Source: Gloeomargarita sp. SKYB120
GTDB taxonomy: Bacteria; Cyanobacteriota; Cyanobacteriia; Gloeomargaritales; Gloeomargaritaceae
DNA length: 64,000 nucleotides
NCBI GenBank assembly: GCA_025062155.1
Contig: JANXAM010000003.1
Location: 62,001-126,000, forward strand
Reading direction: 5' to 3'
Shown: in pieces, positions 47,200 through 56,705 of the stretch
Layout: each line of letters begins with the position of its first letter
Numbering within the stretch: the stretch's first letter is position 1
Notes under the pieces: generated by a model
Databases searched by the model: none
What the model was told of the DNA's origin: nothing
Seen by the model: the letters and a program-made list of their open reading frames with translations, nothing else
Position numbers and translations under genes: made by a program

Positions 47200-47941
47200 C
47201 TGGCTGCTCCTGGCTACCCAAATAGACAGCAATCACGCGGGGGTCGGACTGAATCTCCGCAATCGTTCCTTCGCAGAGCACCGTCCCTTGATGCAAGACC
47301 GTTACTTTCTGGGCAATTTGCCGGACAAATTCCATGTCATGTTCGATGACGATAATCGAATGGTCCCCCGCCAGAGACAGCAGCAAATTGCCCGTTTTCT
47401 CTGTTTCTTCATCGGTGAGACCGGCCACCGGTTCATCCACCAACAACAGGTCTGGCGATTGGGCAACCAACATACCGATTTCCAACCACTGTTTTTCGCC
47501 GTGGGACAGTAAACCCGCCGGCCAGTCTTGCTTTTTAGCCAGACCGATAAAGGCCAGCAGTTCCTGAACCGACCGCTGTTCCGAAGGTTTGGGGCGCCCC
47601 CACAGCGTGTGCCACAGCGTCTTGCGACGGTTGCTGGCCAGTTCCAAATTCTCCCGCACCGACAGTTTGAGATACACGCGGGGCGTTTGAAACTTGCGAC
47701 CTATCCCCATACGGGCAATGGCAAATTCTGGATAGCGGCTCAAGTCTTTTCCTTTGAACCGCACCTGCCCTGACGTTGGTTTCACCTTCCCTGTAATCAC
47801 ATCCAAAAACGTGGTTTTGCCAGCGCCGTTGGGACCAATAATGGTGCGGAGTTCTCCCGGTGCCATGCAGAAGTTCAAGTTATTGAGAGCCTTGAAACCA
47901 TCAAAGCTAACCGTTAAGTTTTCAGTCTCGAGAAGGTTCAT
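47183..47941 (-). CDS. urtD: Urea ABC transporter ATP-binding protein UrtD
   Basis: Second ATPase of the urea importer, 252 residues, LivG-like. It shows P-loop GPNGAGKTT near residue 37, the subgroup-specific signature LLSHGEKQWLEIGMLV in place of the classical LSGGQ, Walker B LLLVDEPVAGL and the switch histidine in IVIEHDMEFVRQ. It overlaps both urtC (20 nt) and urtE (17 nt). Confidence 0.94.
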   Translation of the reverse strand: MNLLETENLTVSFDGFKALNNLNFCMAPGELRTIIGPNGAGKTTFLDVITGKVKPTSGQVRFKGKDLSRYPEFAIARMGIGRKFQTPRVYLKLSVRENLELASNRRKTLWHTLWGRPKPSEQRSVQELLAFIGLAKKQDWPAGLLSHGEKQWLEIGMLVAQSPDLLLVDEPVAGLTDEETEKTGNLLLSLAGDHSIIVIEHDMEFVRQIAQKVTVLHQGTVLCEGTIAEIQSDPRVIAVYLGSQEQPDVACQ

Positions 47942-49064
47942 AGGACTCGTCCATCTCCAGTTCTAATTTGGGATAGGTGCGCAATTGCCGTTTGCCGGTG
48001 AGTTTTTCCCACCATTCCCAACCCGATGTGCGCAGCCAGCCCACGATGCCATCTGGCAATAGCATCACAATCGCTAGAAATAAGCCGCCTAGGAAAAACA
48101 ACCAGACCTGGGGAAATGTCTCACTTAACAAACTTTTGGCAAAATTCACCACCAATGTCCCCAAAATGGCGCCTACTAGCGAAGCCCGTCCCCCGACCGC
48201 TACCCAGATCACCATCTCAATGGAAAAGGCAATGTCCATGGCTTTTGGCGAAATGATGCCTGTCTGGGGCGTGTACAGGGCGCCAGCAATCCCCGCCAGT
48301 GCTGCCGAAATCGCAAAAACAAACACCTTGACCGTCGTGGGATTGTAACCGGTCATGCGCACCCGAGGTTCATCATCGCGAATCGCCACCAATAGGCAAC
48401 CAAATCGCCCACTGGTCAACCACCGGCACAGGGCATAGGCACCTACCAGACCCAGCACCGTCAGCCAATAAAACCACATCTGGGTTTGGGGGTCGCTGAT
48501 GCGATAGCCAAATATGGTTTGGAAATCGGTCAATCCATTGGTGCCGTTGATGAGTTTCTGCTGCCCATTGAAAAAGTTAAAGAAAATGATGGTTAACGCC
48601 TGGGTCAGGATTGAAAAGTAAACCCCCCGGATGCGGTTGCGAAAGATCAAATATCCAATTAGCGCCCCGAACAAAGCCGGCACCAAAATCACCGCCGCTA
48701 CGGTAAAGGGAAAAGAGAAAAAAGGCTTCCACAACCAGGGCAATTCCGTAACCCCATACAGGGGCATAAAGGAGGGAAGTTTGATTTCGGCATCGGGAGG
48801 AAACTGCAACTTCAGGTGCATCGCCAGCGCATAACCCCCCAGGCCAAAAAACACCCCATGACCTAAGCTCAATAAGCCCGTATAACCCCAAATCAAATCA
48901 ATCGCCAGACCCACAATCGCCAATGCTAAAAATCGCCCCAGCAAATTCACCCGGAATCCTTGCCCCAACGCCACCAAAACAGGCGGCACCACAAACATCA
49001 GCACCAGCGCGATAGCGATGACTATCCCAACTTCCAGTAGGAGCGCCTGCTGCTTGTTTTTCAT
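47922..49064 (-). CDS. urtC: Urea ABC transporter permease UrtC
   Basis: LivM-like membrane subunit, 380 residues, with about ten membrane helices. Typical segments are GRFLALAIVGLAIDLIWGYTGLLSLGHGVFFGLGGYA and the EAA-like ALAGIAGALYTPQTGIISPKAMD. ATG 49064 lies 4 nt after the urtB stop; an in-frame start at 49136 would fall deep in urtB. Overlaps urtD by 20 nt. Confidence 0.94.
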   Translation of the reverse strand: MKNKQQALLLEVGIVIAIALVLMFVVPPVLVALGQGFRVNLLGRFLALAIVGLAIDLIWGYTGLLSLGHGVFFGLGGYALAMHLKLQFPPDAEIKLPSFMPLYGVTELPWLWKPFFSFPFTVAAVILVPALFGALIGYLIFRNRIRGVYFSILTQALTIIFFNFFNGQQKLINGTNGLTDFQTIFGYRISDPQTQMWFYWLTVLGLVGAYALCRWLTSGRFGCLLVAIRDDEPRVRMTGYNPTTVKVFVFAISAALAGIAGALYTPQTGIISPKAMDIAFSIEMVIWVAVGGRASLVGAILGTLVVNFAKSLLSETFPQVWLFFLGGLFLAIVMLLPDGIVGWLRTSGWEWWEKLTGKRQLRTYPKLELEMDESYEPSRD

Positions 49065-49068
49065 GGCC

Positions 49069-50220
49069 TTAGCTCTCCACCATACGACCCCGCTGCGGGA
49101 ATAAACCAGCCGGACGGTACTGCAAGAAAGCCACAATCAACGCAAACAGCAGCACCTTGGCCATACTGGTACTGGCAAAAAAGTTGAAAAAGTCATAGAT
49201 GCCTGGAAGCGGTTGCACCAAGGCGGCAATCGTCCCCGAACCCAGCAAGTAATTCAGCGTGCCAATGCCCAAGGCCGCCAGGATGGTTCCCAGTAGGTTG
49301 CCGACGCCCCCCACGACCACCACCATGAACATGTCCACGATGTAGTTTTGCCCGGTATTCGGCCCGACCGACCCCAAGAAACTCACCGCACAACCGGCAA
49401 TGCCCGCCAGCCCCGACCCCAGCGCAAACGTCAAGGCATCTACATGGTCAGTATTGATCCCCAGACAGGCGCTCATGGCCCGGTTTTGGGTGACCGCCCG
49501 GATGCGCAACCCCCACGGCGAACGGTACAAAAACAACCACACCCCCACCAGGCAAAGGGTCGTCAGCACGATGATGAAAATGCGCGTGTAAGGAAGCTGC
49601 AACGTTTCGCTGACCCGCAACCCCGTCCGCAACCAGGCCGGCGCCGTCACATCCACATTCTGGGCACCAAACCAGGGTTTATTGACCGCCAGCCCGAACT
49701 GGCGCCCCAGCACCACCATCGTAGTGAGACCAATCGCCGCCGCCAGGGCCAGAAATACCCACTTTCCCCAGTCGGGTAAGCGTCGCCGCTGCCATTGCAA
49801 ACAGCCCAACGCTCCCCAAAACAGCAGGACGAAGACCGCCAACCCCGCCACCAAGGCCCAATTCACGCTACGGACAAACTGCTGCAGGATGAGACTCACC
49901 CCCCAGGTCGCCAGCAGCGTTTCTAGAGGCCGGTCGTACAGGAAGCGAACCACCAGGCGCTCCAGGAACAACCCAAACAGGGCCGTGACGGCAAAAGCCG
50001 CAACCAGCGCCACGAACACGTAACTCTCCTGCCAAGGCTGTCCCCAATTTTTGAACGCATTTTGCACCACAAAGGTGGTGTAGGCCCCTAGCATCATGAA
50101 TTCGCCCTGGGCCATGTTGATAACCCCCATCAGCCCGAAGGTGATGGCCAACCCCAGGGCCGCCAGCAGGAGAACCGAACCGGTGGCAATCCCGTTAAAA
50201 ACCGCCTCCAGTAGCTCCAT
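49069..50220 (-). CDS. urtB: Urea ABC transporter permease UrtB
   Basis: LivH-like membrane subunit, 383 residues. The N-terminal EAVFNGIATGSVLLLAALGLAITFGLMGVINMAQGEFMMLGAYTTF block is diagnostic of UrtB. It has about eight to ten membrane helices. ATG 50220 overlaps the urtA stop (TAATG), so the two are translationally coupled. Confidence 0.94.
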   Translation of the reverse strand: MELLEAVFNGIATGSVLLLAALGLAITFGLMGVINMAQGEFMMLGAYTTFVVQNAFKNWGQPWQESYVFVALVAAFAVTALFGLFLERLVVRFLYDRPLETLLATWGVSLILQQFVRSVNWALVAGLAVFVLLFWGALGCLQWQRRRLPDWGKWVFLALAAAIGLTTMVVLGRQFGLAVNKPWFGAQNVDVTAPAWLRTGLRVSETLQLPYTRIFIIVLTTLCLVGVWLFLYRSPWGLRIRAVTQNRAMSACLGINTDHVDALTFALGSGLAGIAGCAVSFLGSVGPNTGQNYIVDMFMVVVVGGVGNLLGTILAALGIGTLNYLLGSGTIAALVQPLPGIYDFFNFFASTSMAKVLLFALIVAFLQYRPAGLFPQRGRMVES

Positions 50221-51485
50221 TAGACCTTGTATTTCCCTCCTTTCGCCGGGTCTGACCAATCACAAGCAAACCCCTTCGTCTCGGCCACGTACTGGTTCCA
50301 GGGCACCGGGTCCACCGGTTTATCCGTCGAAAACACAATGTCAAACAGGCCATCATCCCGGACTTGACCGATGCGCACAAACTTAGACAGGTGGTGATTG
50401 CTGTTCATTTTGACGAGACCTTCCGGCGCATCGAAAGTGAGACCATAGGCTGCCTGGCGCACCTTTTCCAAGTCCTCAAAGGTACCCGCCTTTTCCACCG
50501 CCTGTTTCCACATGTAAACCGCGATGTAAGCCGCTTCCATGGGGTCATTCACCACCCGGTCTGCCCCATATTTGGCCTTGAAACTCTCCACAAATTTTTT
50601 ACTTGCCGGTGTATTTACCGTCTGGAAGTAATTCCAGGCAGCGTAATGCCCCTTTAGGAATTCCACCCCGATGGCCTTGACCTCCTCCTCGGCAATACTG
50701 ACGGACATCGAAGGGTACTTATCTGGCCCCAAACCTGCCCCCTTCAACTGTTTGAAGAAAGCCACATTACTGTCCCCGTTCAGCGTGTTATAAATCACTC
50801 CCCCATTCGGCAAGGCGGCTTTGATTTTGGTGATAATAGGCGTGACCTCCGTACTGCCCAGAGGAACGTAATCTTCCCCCACCACCTTGCCACCTTTGGC
50901 TGCTAATTGGGCTTTGATAATCGTGTTGGCGGTGCGAGGGAAAACGTAGTCCGAACCAACGAGGAAAAATTCTTTCCCCTTGTTTTTCAAGAGCCAGTCC
51001 ACTGAGGGTTCAATTTGCTGGTTCGGTGCCGCGCCGGTATAGAAGATATTTTTGGAGCACTCCTGGCCCTCGTACTGCACGGGATACCAGAGCATGTGCT
51101 GCTTTTCTTCAAACACAGGCAAAACGGCTTTGCGACTGGCTGACGTCCAACAACCAAAGACTGTCGCCACCTTATCCTGGTCAATCAGTTTCTTCGCTTT
51201 TTCGGCGAACGTGGGCCAGTCTGAGGCGCCGTCCTCTACAATTGGCTCAATCTTTTTGCCCAGAACCCCACCGGCGGCATTAATCTCGTCAATGGCCAGC
51301 ATTTCCGCGTCCACAACGCTTTTTTCACTGATGGCCATCGTCCCGCTCAACGAGTGCAGAATACCAACTTTGATTGTGTCGCCGGCCCCTGGCCCCGGTG
51401 GTGTACCACAGGCTTTCATCAACACACTTGTGCCTACAAATAGGGAGCCTGAAACCAAAAAACGACGACGCTTAATCCCAGTCAT
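50220..51485 (-). CDS. urtA: Urea ABC transporter substrate-binding lipoprotein UrtA
   Basis: Periplasmic urea receptor, 421 residues. The N-terminus [23 protein letters not shown] has a twin-arginine-like stretch and a lipobox ending at Cys26, so it is probably a membrane-tethered lipoprotein. The mature part is a LivJ-like binding protein: [37 protein letters not shown] and [14 protein letters not shown]. It is the first gene of urtABCDE, with AGGAGGACGG close to the start and an NtcA-type site about 114 nt upstream. Confidence 0.95.
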   Translation of the reverse strand: MTGIKRRRFLVSGSLFVGTSVLMKACGTPPGPGAGDTIKVGILHSLSGTMAISEKSVVDAEMLAIDEINAAGGVLGKKIEPIVEDGASDWPTFAEKAKKLIDQDKVATVFGCWTSASRKAVLPVFEEKQHMLWYPVQYEGQECSKNIFYTGAAPNQQIEPSVDWLLKNKGKEFFLVGSDYVFPRTANTIIKAQLAAKGGKVVGEDYVPLGSTEVTPIITKIKAALPNGGVIYNTLNGDSNVAFFKQLKGAGLGPDKYPSMSVSIAEEEVKAIGVEFLKGHYAAWNYFQTVNTPASKKFVESFKAKYGADRVVNDPMEAAYIAVYMWKQAVEKAGTFEDLEKVRQAAYGLTFDAPEGLVKMNSNHHLSKFVRIGQVRDDGLFDIVFSTDKPVDPVPWNQYVAETKGFACDWSDPAKGGKYKV

Positions 51486-51598
51486 GAAAGACCGTCCTCC
51501 TCATCTGTAAAACTAACAGCTTTGAACAGCATGAATTTGTCACTACAGACACAATTCAGACTATGGGCCATCATCAGCCAAAGGCCAGGCAATTAACT

Positions 51599-51612
51599 GT
51601 ATCCAACTATAC
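51599..51612 (-). promoter_or_regulatory. NtcA-type binding site upstream of urtA
   Basis: The minus strand reads GTATAGTTGGATAC, a perfect GTA-N8-TAC palindrome frame, located between ureG and urtA. A TAGTCT -10-like hexamer follows 35 nt downstream, further than the 20-24 nt usual for NtcA class II promoters, so the exact promoter geometry is unclear. NtcA control of urea transport under nitrogen limitation is known in cyanobacteria. Confidence 0.6.
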
Positions 51613-51624
51613 AAAAACTTCAGG

Positions 51625-52239
51625 TCAAACCCGAACAGTTTTCTGGGGAAGGAATTGCAACAGGAAGTCGAGGACGTGGGACAGTCCGAATCCTGTCTTG
51701 AGATTGGTAAAGACAAAGGGTTTATCGCCGCGCATTTTGCGGGCATCTCGCTCCATCACCTGCAGGTCAGCGCCGACGTAGGGCGCTAGGTCAATCTTGT
51801 TAATCACCAGCAGGTCGGATTTGGTGATGCCAGGGCCGCCCTTGCGGGGAATCTTGTCGCCGGCGGCCACGTCAATGACAAAGATGGTAATGTCCACCAG
51901 TTCGGGGCTAAAGGTGGCTGAGAGATTGTCGCCGCCGCTTTCGACCAGCAGCAGTTCCAGGTCGGGAAACTGTTGTTCTAGGGCTTGAATCGCCGCTAGA
52001 TTGATGGACACATCATCCCGAATGGCGGTGTGGGGGCAACCGCCGGTCTCGACGCCGACAATCCGGTCAGGACTGAGAGCTTGGGCGCGGGTCAAGATGA
52101 GAGCGTCCTCCTTGGTGTAAATGTCATTGGTCACCACGGCAATGCTGTACTTATCCCGTAGTGATTTGCAAAGCGCTTCCGCTAGGGCGGTTTTTCCTGA
52201 CCCTACGGGTCCAGCAATGCCGACGTGTAAGACCGCCAT
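51625..52239 (-). CDS. ureG: Urease accessory GTPase UreG
   Basis: Hydrolyses GTP to drive nickel insertion into urease. The 204-residue protein has P-loop GPVGSGKT at residues 10-17, the Glu-rich switch [12 protein letters not shown], the nickel/zinc CPH motif in [13 protein letters not shown] and the NKIDLAP guanine motif. It is divergent from ureE and upstream of urtA on the same strand with a 139-nt gap. Confidence 0.97.
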   Translation of the reverse strand: MAVLHVGIAGPVGSGKTALAEALCKSLRDKYSIAVVTNDIYTKEDALILTRAQALSPDRIVGVETGGCPHTAIRDDVSINLAAIQALEQQFPDLELLLVESGGDNLSATFSPELVDITIFVIDVAAGDKIPRKGGPGITKSDLLVINKIDLAPYVGADLQVMERDARKMRGDKPFVFTNLKTGFGLSHVLDFLLQFLPQKTVRV

Positions 52240-52301
52240 TTCTGTTGCTCCTAACCCCTATAATGCGATGGTAAAGATAGCCCAAAGGACGATTCGTAAC
52301 A

Positions 52302-52739
52302 ATGGCTACCTACGCTGCTGTGTTACTGGAGCGGGGTACGTCAGCGCCGGTGACAGGGACGTTAGCCTTGACGGCAGAGGAGCGACGCAAGCGCCTTTTG
52401 AGTTGGCAAGACCCCCAGGGGGAACAGGTCTATTTGGAATTGCCTCGGGGCCTTCATCTTCAAGACGAAGATTTATTGCATGTGCCGGCGCGCCATTGGG
52501 TGTTGCAGGTAACAGCACGACCGGAGCCGGTACTCACGGTGACAGCTTGTCATCCCCTGTTACTGTTGCGGGCGGCCTATCACCTGGGCAACCGCCATGT
52601 GCCGTTGCAGCTCAGCGAACAGTGGTTGCGGCTTGCCCCTGACCCAGTCCTAGCCGATATGTTGCGGGAGATGGGATTATCGGTGATAGAAGAAACAGCA
52701 CCCTTTTACCCGGAAACCGGCGCTTACCACCACCATTGA
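52302..52739 (+). CDS. ureE: Urease accessory protein UreE
   Basis: Nickel metallochaperone, 145 residues. The C-terminal domain shows TACHPLLLLRAAYHLGNRHVPLQL, the metal-site region of UreE, and the tail ends with a short His run (GAYHHH) instead of the long His-rich tail of some species. The stop overlaps the TTG start of ureF. Confidence 0.93.
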   Translation: MATYAAVLLERGTSAPVTGTLALTAEERRKRLLSWQDPQGEQVYLELPRGLHLQDEDLLHVPARHWVLQVTARPEPVLTVTACHPLLLLRAAYHLGNRHVPLQLSEQWLRLAPDPVLADMLREMGLSVIEETAPFYPETGAYHHH

Positions 52740-53404
52740 ACGGCACGAATCTGCTGGCGATGCTGCAACTGGCTAGCCCGGCGCTTCCTGTGGGGGCCTA
52801 TAGCTACTCGGAAGGCGTCGAATGGCTGGTGGAACGGGGTGTGATCCGCAGCGCCGCAGACTTGGAACAGTGGCTGCGCCACGAGTTGCAGTATGGCTCC
52901 GTGCAGTTGGACGGGCGGGTGCTCCGGCGGCTGTATGGGGTGATGGAGCAGGCGGACCCTACTGCCTTGGCCTATTGGAACCAGTGGCTATCGGCGCAAC
53001 GGGATACGGAAGAGCTGCGGTATCAAAGCTGGCAAATGGGCAATGCGCTCATTAAGTTGTTAAAGGACATGGGTTTGTTTCCGTCCTGGATAACAACTGC
53101 TCTCCAGCCCTGCAACTATGGGGTGGCCTTCGCGGTGACGGCTTACCAGTGGGGCATTTCCCTGGCAGACAGTCTCAAGATTTATCTGTTTAGTTGGACG
53201 GCCAATATCATCAGCGCTGGCATTCGCACCATTCCGATAGGCCAGACTGAAGGACAAAAAATGCTCTTTCGCCTGCATCCGCTCATCCAGGAGCAAAGCG
53301 ACCTGCTCACGAAGGAAGCTGGCGAGCTAGAAAGCTGCACGATTGGCCTGGGGCTGGCCAGCATGTACCATGAGACCCAATACAGCCGTCTGTTTCGGAG
53401 CTGA
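52736..53404 (+). CDS. ureF: Urease accessory protein UreF
   Basis: Part of the UreDFG maturation complex, possibly a regulator of UreG GTPase. The 222-residue all-helical protein has the family start LLAMLQLASPALPVGAYSYSEGVEWLV. TTG 52736 overlaps the ureE stop by four bases and places the usual N-terminus correctly; no ATG fits better. The ureD gene begins 3 nt after its stop. Confidence 0.93.
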   Translation: MNGTNLLAMLQLASPALPVGAYSYSEGVEWLVERGVIRSAADLEQWLRHELQYGSVQLDGRVLRRLYGVMEQADPTALAYWNQWLSAQRDTEELRYQSWQMGNALIKLLKDMGLFPSWITTALQPCNYGVAFAVTAYQWGISLADSLKIYLFSWTANIISAGIRTIPIGQTEGQKMLFRLHPLIQEQSDLLTKEAGELESCTIGLGLASMYHETQYSRLFRS

Positions 53405-53406
53405 GG

Positions 53407-54261
53407 GTGGGTTACTGGCAGGGGGAACTCATCGCAACTTGGAGCCGCCAGGAGACAGCCACCGTTTTAACGTCCGCTTACGTGACCACGCCCTGGCAAC
53501 TCCAGCGCCCGTTTTACCCGGAAGGCCCTGACTGGTGCCATACAGTGGCGCTGCAACTTGGTGGGGGGATGGTGGGTGGCGACCAACTCTGGCTCCGGGG
53601 GCATTTGCAAGCAGGAACTAGGGTGTGCTGGACCACTGCCACCGCCGGCAAGGTTTATCGCAGCCTGGCGCCTGAAGTCCGGCAGGTGAGCAAGAGCCAC
53701 TGGCGGGTGGAGGCCCAGGCGATTCTGGAACTGTTTCCCCAGGAAACCATCCTGTTTGCCGGCGCCCAGTTCCACCAGCATTTGCTAATTGAACTGCATC
53801 CGACGGCGCTCTGTTGTGGCTGGGAAATTTACCGCTTCGGACGGACAGCGCGGGGGGAACGCTTCCTGGGGGGCACTTGGCGCAGTTACACGGAAATCTG
53901 GTGCCAGGACCAACCCCTGTGGATTGACCGGCAATTTCTGAGGGGGACACCGGAGTTTTTAGACAGCCCCAACGCCCTGGCGGGTCAACCGGTGGTGGGC
54001 ACGTTTTGGCTGGTGGGCTGGGAAGTGACCGCCGATAGAGTAGGCAAGCTGCGCGAGTTGCTGGCGACGTGTGCCGGTGAGATAGCGCTGACCCGTTTGC
54101 TCAAGGGCCTGATGGGCCGGTATCGGGGCAGGTCTACCGCCGAGTGCAAACACTACTTCATATCCCTGTGGCAAGCGCTGCGGCAGGAATATGCCCACCG
54201 GCCCGCCTGTCTCCCCCGCGTCTGGCAACTAAAAGAGGAAGTACCGCTGGGCCATGGGTAG
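53407..54261 (+). CDS. ureD: Urease accessory protein UreD
   Basis: Scaffold that binds apo-urease and guides nickel delivery. The 284-residue protein has [24 protein letters not shown] and [11 protein letters not shown], typical of UreD/UreH. It starts with GTG 53407. The last 33 nt overlap the 3' end of ureC on the other strand. Confidence 0.92.
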   Translation: MGYWQGELIATWSRQETATVLTSAYVTTPWQLQRPFYPEGPDWCHTVALQLGGGMVGGDQLWLRGHLQAGTRVCWTTATAGKVYRSLAPEVRQVSKSHWRVEAQAILELFPQETILFAGAQFHQHLLIELHPTALCCGWEIYRFGRTARGERFLGGTWRSYTEIWCQDQPLWIDRQFLRGTPEFLDSPNALAGQPVVGTFWLVGWEVTADRVGKLRELLATCAGEIALTRLLKGLMGRYRGRSTAECKHYFISLWQALRQEYAHRPACLPRVWQLKEEVPLGHG

Positions 54262-55935
54262 TTCCTTGGCTGGCTCGCAGGTCAGAACTTCTCCATTGGC
54301 CCGCACGATGTAGGTTTCGGGGTCCACCTCGATGTGGGGGAGCGCGTCGTTGAGCTTTAAATCCTTCTTGCTCAAACGGCGGATGTTTTCCACTGGCAGT
54401 ACCCGCTTTTGCAAGCCCAACTGCTGGGGAACGCCCTCCTCCAGGGCCACTTTGGAGACAAACGTAAACGACGTGCTGTAGCTGCAGCGGCCAAAACTGG
54501 CAAACATGGGCCGCATATGCACCGGCTGAGGCGTGGGGATACTGGCGTTGGCATCGCCCATTTGACTCCAAACAATTGCACCCGCTTTGAGCACCATTTC
54601 CGGTTTGACCCCAAAAAACGCCGGTTTCCAGAGACACAGGTCGGCGAATTTCCCCACCTCCACCGACCCCACATAGCGGGCAATCCCGTGGGTGATGGCG
54701 GGGTTAATGGTGTACTTGGCCACGTAGCGCCGTACCCGGAAGTTGTCAGCTCGCTCCTCTTCCGGCAACGGTCCCCGCTGCACCTTCATCTTGTGGGCGG
54801 TCTGCCAGGTGCGAATGATTACTTCCCCCACCCGGCCCATCGCTTGGGAGTCGGAAGAGATGATGCTCAGCGCCCCCATGTCGTGCAGGATGTCTTCAGC
54901 GGCAATGGTTTCGCGGCGGATGCGGGATTCGGCAAAGGCCACATCTTCCGGAATGTTGGGGTCTAGGTGGTGGCACACCATCAACATATCCAGATGCTCT
55001 TCCAGGGTGTTGACGGTGTAGGGACGGGTGGGGTTGGTCGAAGAGGGTAAAACGTTTGGTTCGCCACAGACTTTGATGATGTCGGGTGCATGGCCTCCGC
55101 CAGCGCCCTCGGTGTGGTAGGTGTGAATCACCCGCCCTTTAAAGGCCCGAATCGTATCCTCCACAAAGCCCGCCTCGTTCAAGGTGTCAGTGTGAATCGC
55201 CACCTGCACGTCAAACTCTTCGGCCACGCCTAAGCACACATCAATGGCGGCGGGGGTCGAGCCCCAGTCCTCATGGAGTTTCAAGCCAATGGCGCCCGCC
55301 CGGATTTGTTCCCGCAGTCCTTCTGGTTTGGCGCTGTTGCCCTTGCCCAAAAACCCGAGGTTGATGGGAAAGCCATCGGCGGCCTCCAACATACGGTAGA
55401 TATGCCAAGGTCCAGGGGTGCAGGTGGTGGCGCAGGTTCCTACTGCCGGTCCCGTGCCGCCGCCAATCATGGTGGTGATGCCCGAAGCGAGAGCCACTTC
55501 AATTTGCTGGGGACAAATGAAATGAATGTGCGTATCAATGCCCCCCGCCGTCAGGATCAAGCCTTCTCCAGCAATAATCTCAGTTCCCGGCCCAATGATG
55601 ATGGTCACCCCATCTTGGGTGTAGGGGTTACCGGCTTTACCGATAGCCGCAATCTTACCGTCTTTAATCCCCACATCCGCCTTGACAATGCCCCACCAGT
55701 CCAGGATGAGGGCGTTGGTGATCACCGTGTCCATCGCCCCAGCGCCCCGCGAGATAGGTGATTGCCCCATGCCATCCCGAATCACCTTCCCCCCGCCGAA
55801 TTTCACCTCCTCCCCGTAGATAGTGAAATCCTTTTCCACCTCTATGAAGAGTTCCGTGTCAGCCAGGCGTACCCGGTCTCCGACCGTTGGTCCATAGGTA
55901 TCGGCGTAGGCCCGCCGGCTCATCCGGTAGCTCAT
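54229..55935 (-). CDS. ureC: Urease alpha subunit
   Basis: Catalytic subunit that hydrolyses urea to ammonia and carbamate. The 568-residue length is standard. Key regions seen: [14 protein letters not shown] with the first nickel histidines, [12 protein letters not shown] with the carbamylated bridging lysine, [31 protein letters not shown] and the flap [16 protein letters not shown] overlaps ureB by ATGA. Its end overlaps convergent ureD. Confidence 0.98.
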   Translation of the reverse strand: MSYRMSRRAYADTYGPTVGDRVRLADTELFIEVEKDFTIYGEEVKFGGGKVIRDGMGQSPISRGAGAMDTVITNALILDWWGIVKADVGIKDGKIAAIGKAGNPYTQDGVTIIIGPGTEIIAGEGLILTAGGIDTHIHFICPQQIEVALASGITTMIGGGTGPAVGTCATTCTPGPWHIYRMLEAADGFPINLGFLGKGNSAKPEGLREQIRAGAIGLKLHEDWGSTPAAIDVCLGVAEEFDVQVAIHTDTLNEAGFVEDTIRAFKGRVIHTYHTEGAGGGHAPDIIKVCGEPNVLPSSTNPTRPYTVNTLEEHLDMLMVCHHLDPNIPEDVAFAESRIRRETIAAEDILHDMGALSIISSDSQAMGRVGEVIIRTWQTAHKMKVQRGPLPEEERADNFRVRRYVAKYTINPAITHGIARYVGSVEVGKFADLCLWKPAFFGVKPEMVLKAGAIVWSQMGDANASIPTPQPVHMRPMFASFGRCSYSTSFTFVSKVALEEGVPQQLGLQKRVLPVENIRRLSKKDLKLNDALPHIEVDPETYIVRANGEVLTCEPAKELPMAQRYFLF

Positions 55936-56237
55936 AGTTTGCCTTCCACCTTCGCGTTGAACCCGTAAACTTCGCGACTGCCGCCGTAGGGCACCAGCGT
56001 GACCTCCTTCGTGTCGCCTGGTTCAAAGCGCACGGCTGTGCCTGCTGGAATATCTAGGCGCATTCCCCTGGTTTTTTCCCGGTCAAACTCCAGGAACGAA
56101 TTCACTTCGTAGAAGTGATAGTGAGAACCCACTTGAATGGGCCGGTCGCCTCGGTTGGAAACGGTGATGGTGAGCGTTGGTCTGCCCGCATTCAACTCAA
56201 TCTCGCCGTCGGGGGTGATGATTTCGCCGGGGATCAT
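55932..56237 (-). CDS. ureB: Urease beta subunit
   Basis: Structural subunit, 101 residues: [19 protein letters not shown] at the start, [15 protein letters not shown] in the middle and [16 protein letters not shown]. It overlaps ureC by ATGA and starts 4 nt after ureA stops. Confidence 0.97.
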   Translation of the reverse strand: MIPGEIITPDGEIELNAGRPTLTITVSNRGDRPIQVGSHYHFYEVNSFLEFDREKTRGMRLDIPAGTAVRFEPGDTKEVTLVPYGGSREVYGFNAKVEGKL

Positions 56238-56241
56238 GGCG

Positions 56242-56547
56242 CTAGTCGCGAATCGGTTGATGGACCGTCACCAGTTTCGTGCCATCGGGAAAGGTCGCCT
56301 CCACTTGCACTTCGGGGATCATTTCGGCAACACCCTCCATGACGTCCGCCTTCTTGAGAATCTGCGTGCCTTCACTCATCAGTTGGGCGACCGTTTTGCC
56401 CTCGCGTGCCCCCTCCAAGATGGCAGCGGTAATCAACGCCACCGCTTCCGGGTAGTTCAATTTTAATCCCCGACTCCGGCGCCGCTCCGCCACCAACGCC
56501 GCTGTGAAGATGAGCAGCTTGTCCTTCTCCTGAGGCGTCAGATGCAT
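56242..56547 (-). CDS. ureA: Urease gamma subunit
   Basis: Structural subunit, 101 residues: [37 protein letters not shown], then [33 protein letters not shown] 56547 ([10 protein letters not shown]) is the family start; an in-frame GTG or ATG upstream to 56601 is not needed. First gene of ureABC. Confidence 0.96.
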   Translation of the reverse strand: MHLTPQEKDKLLIFTAALVAERRRSRGLKLNYPEAVALITAAILEGAREGKTVAQLMSEGTQILKKADVMEGVAEMIPEVQVEATFPDGTKLVTVHQPIRD

Positions 56548-56606
56548 TGCCCACACCTGTCCCTTTTCGCCCGAACCAGTATCAAGCGGCAGCCAACCCA
56601 CTTTCT

Positions 56607-56620
56607 GTTACGGTTTATAC
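56607..56620 (-). promoter_or_regulatory. Imperfect NtcA-like site upstream of ureA
   Basis: On the minus strand GTATAAACCGTAAC matches GTA-N8-TAC except for one base. The overlapping TGTATAAA could instead simply be a -10 element for ureABC. Weak evidence either way. Confidence 0.3.
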
Positions 56621-56705
56621 AGAGTTTGGTTTTGGCCGTCCTGCGCTGCGGGCCGGTCTAGGTATGGCTTTGCTAAAATGACCGAAAGAAAATGCCAGTT
56701 GAGCA

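Noticed and set aside
49348-49779. 143-codon plus-strand frame within urtB
   Set aside because: Antisense to a clear membrane permease; composition is Pro/Arg/His-rich and without family resemblance.
54409-54966. 185-codon plus-strand frame within ureC
   Set aside because: Antisense to the highly conserved urease alpha gene; no start signal or domain.
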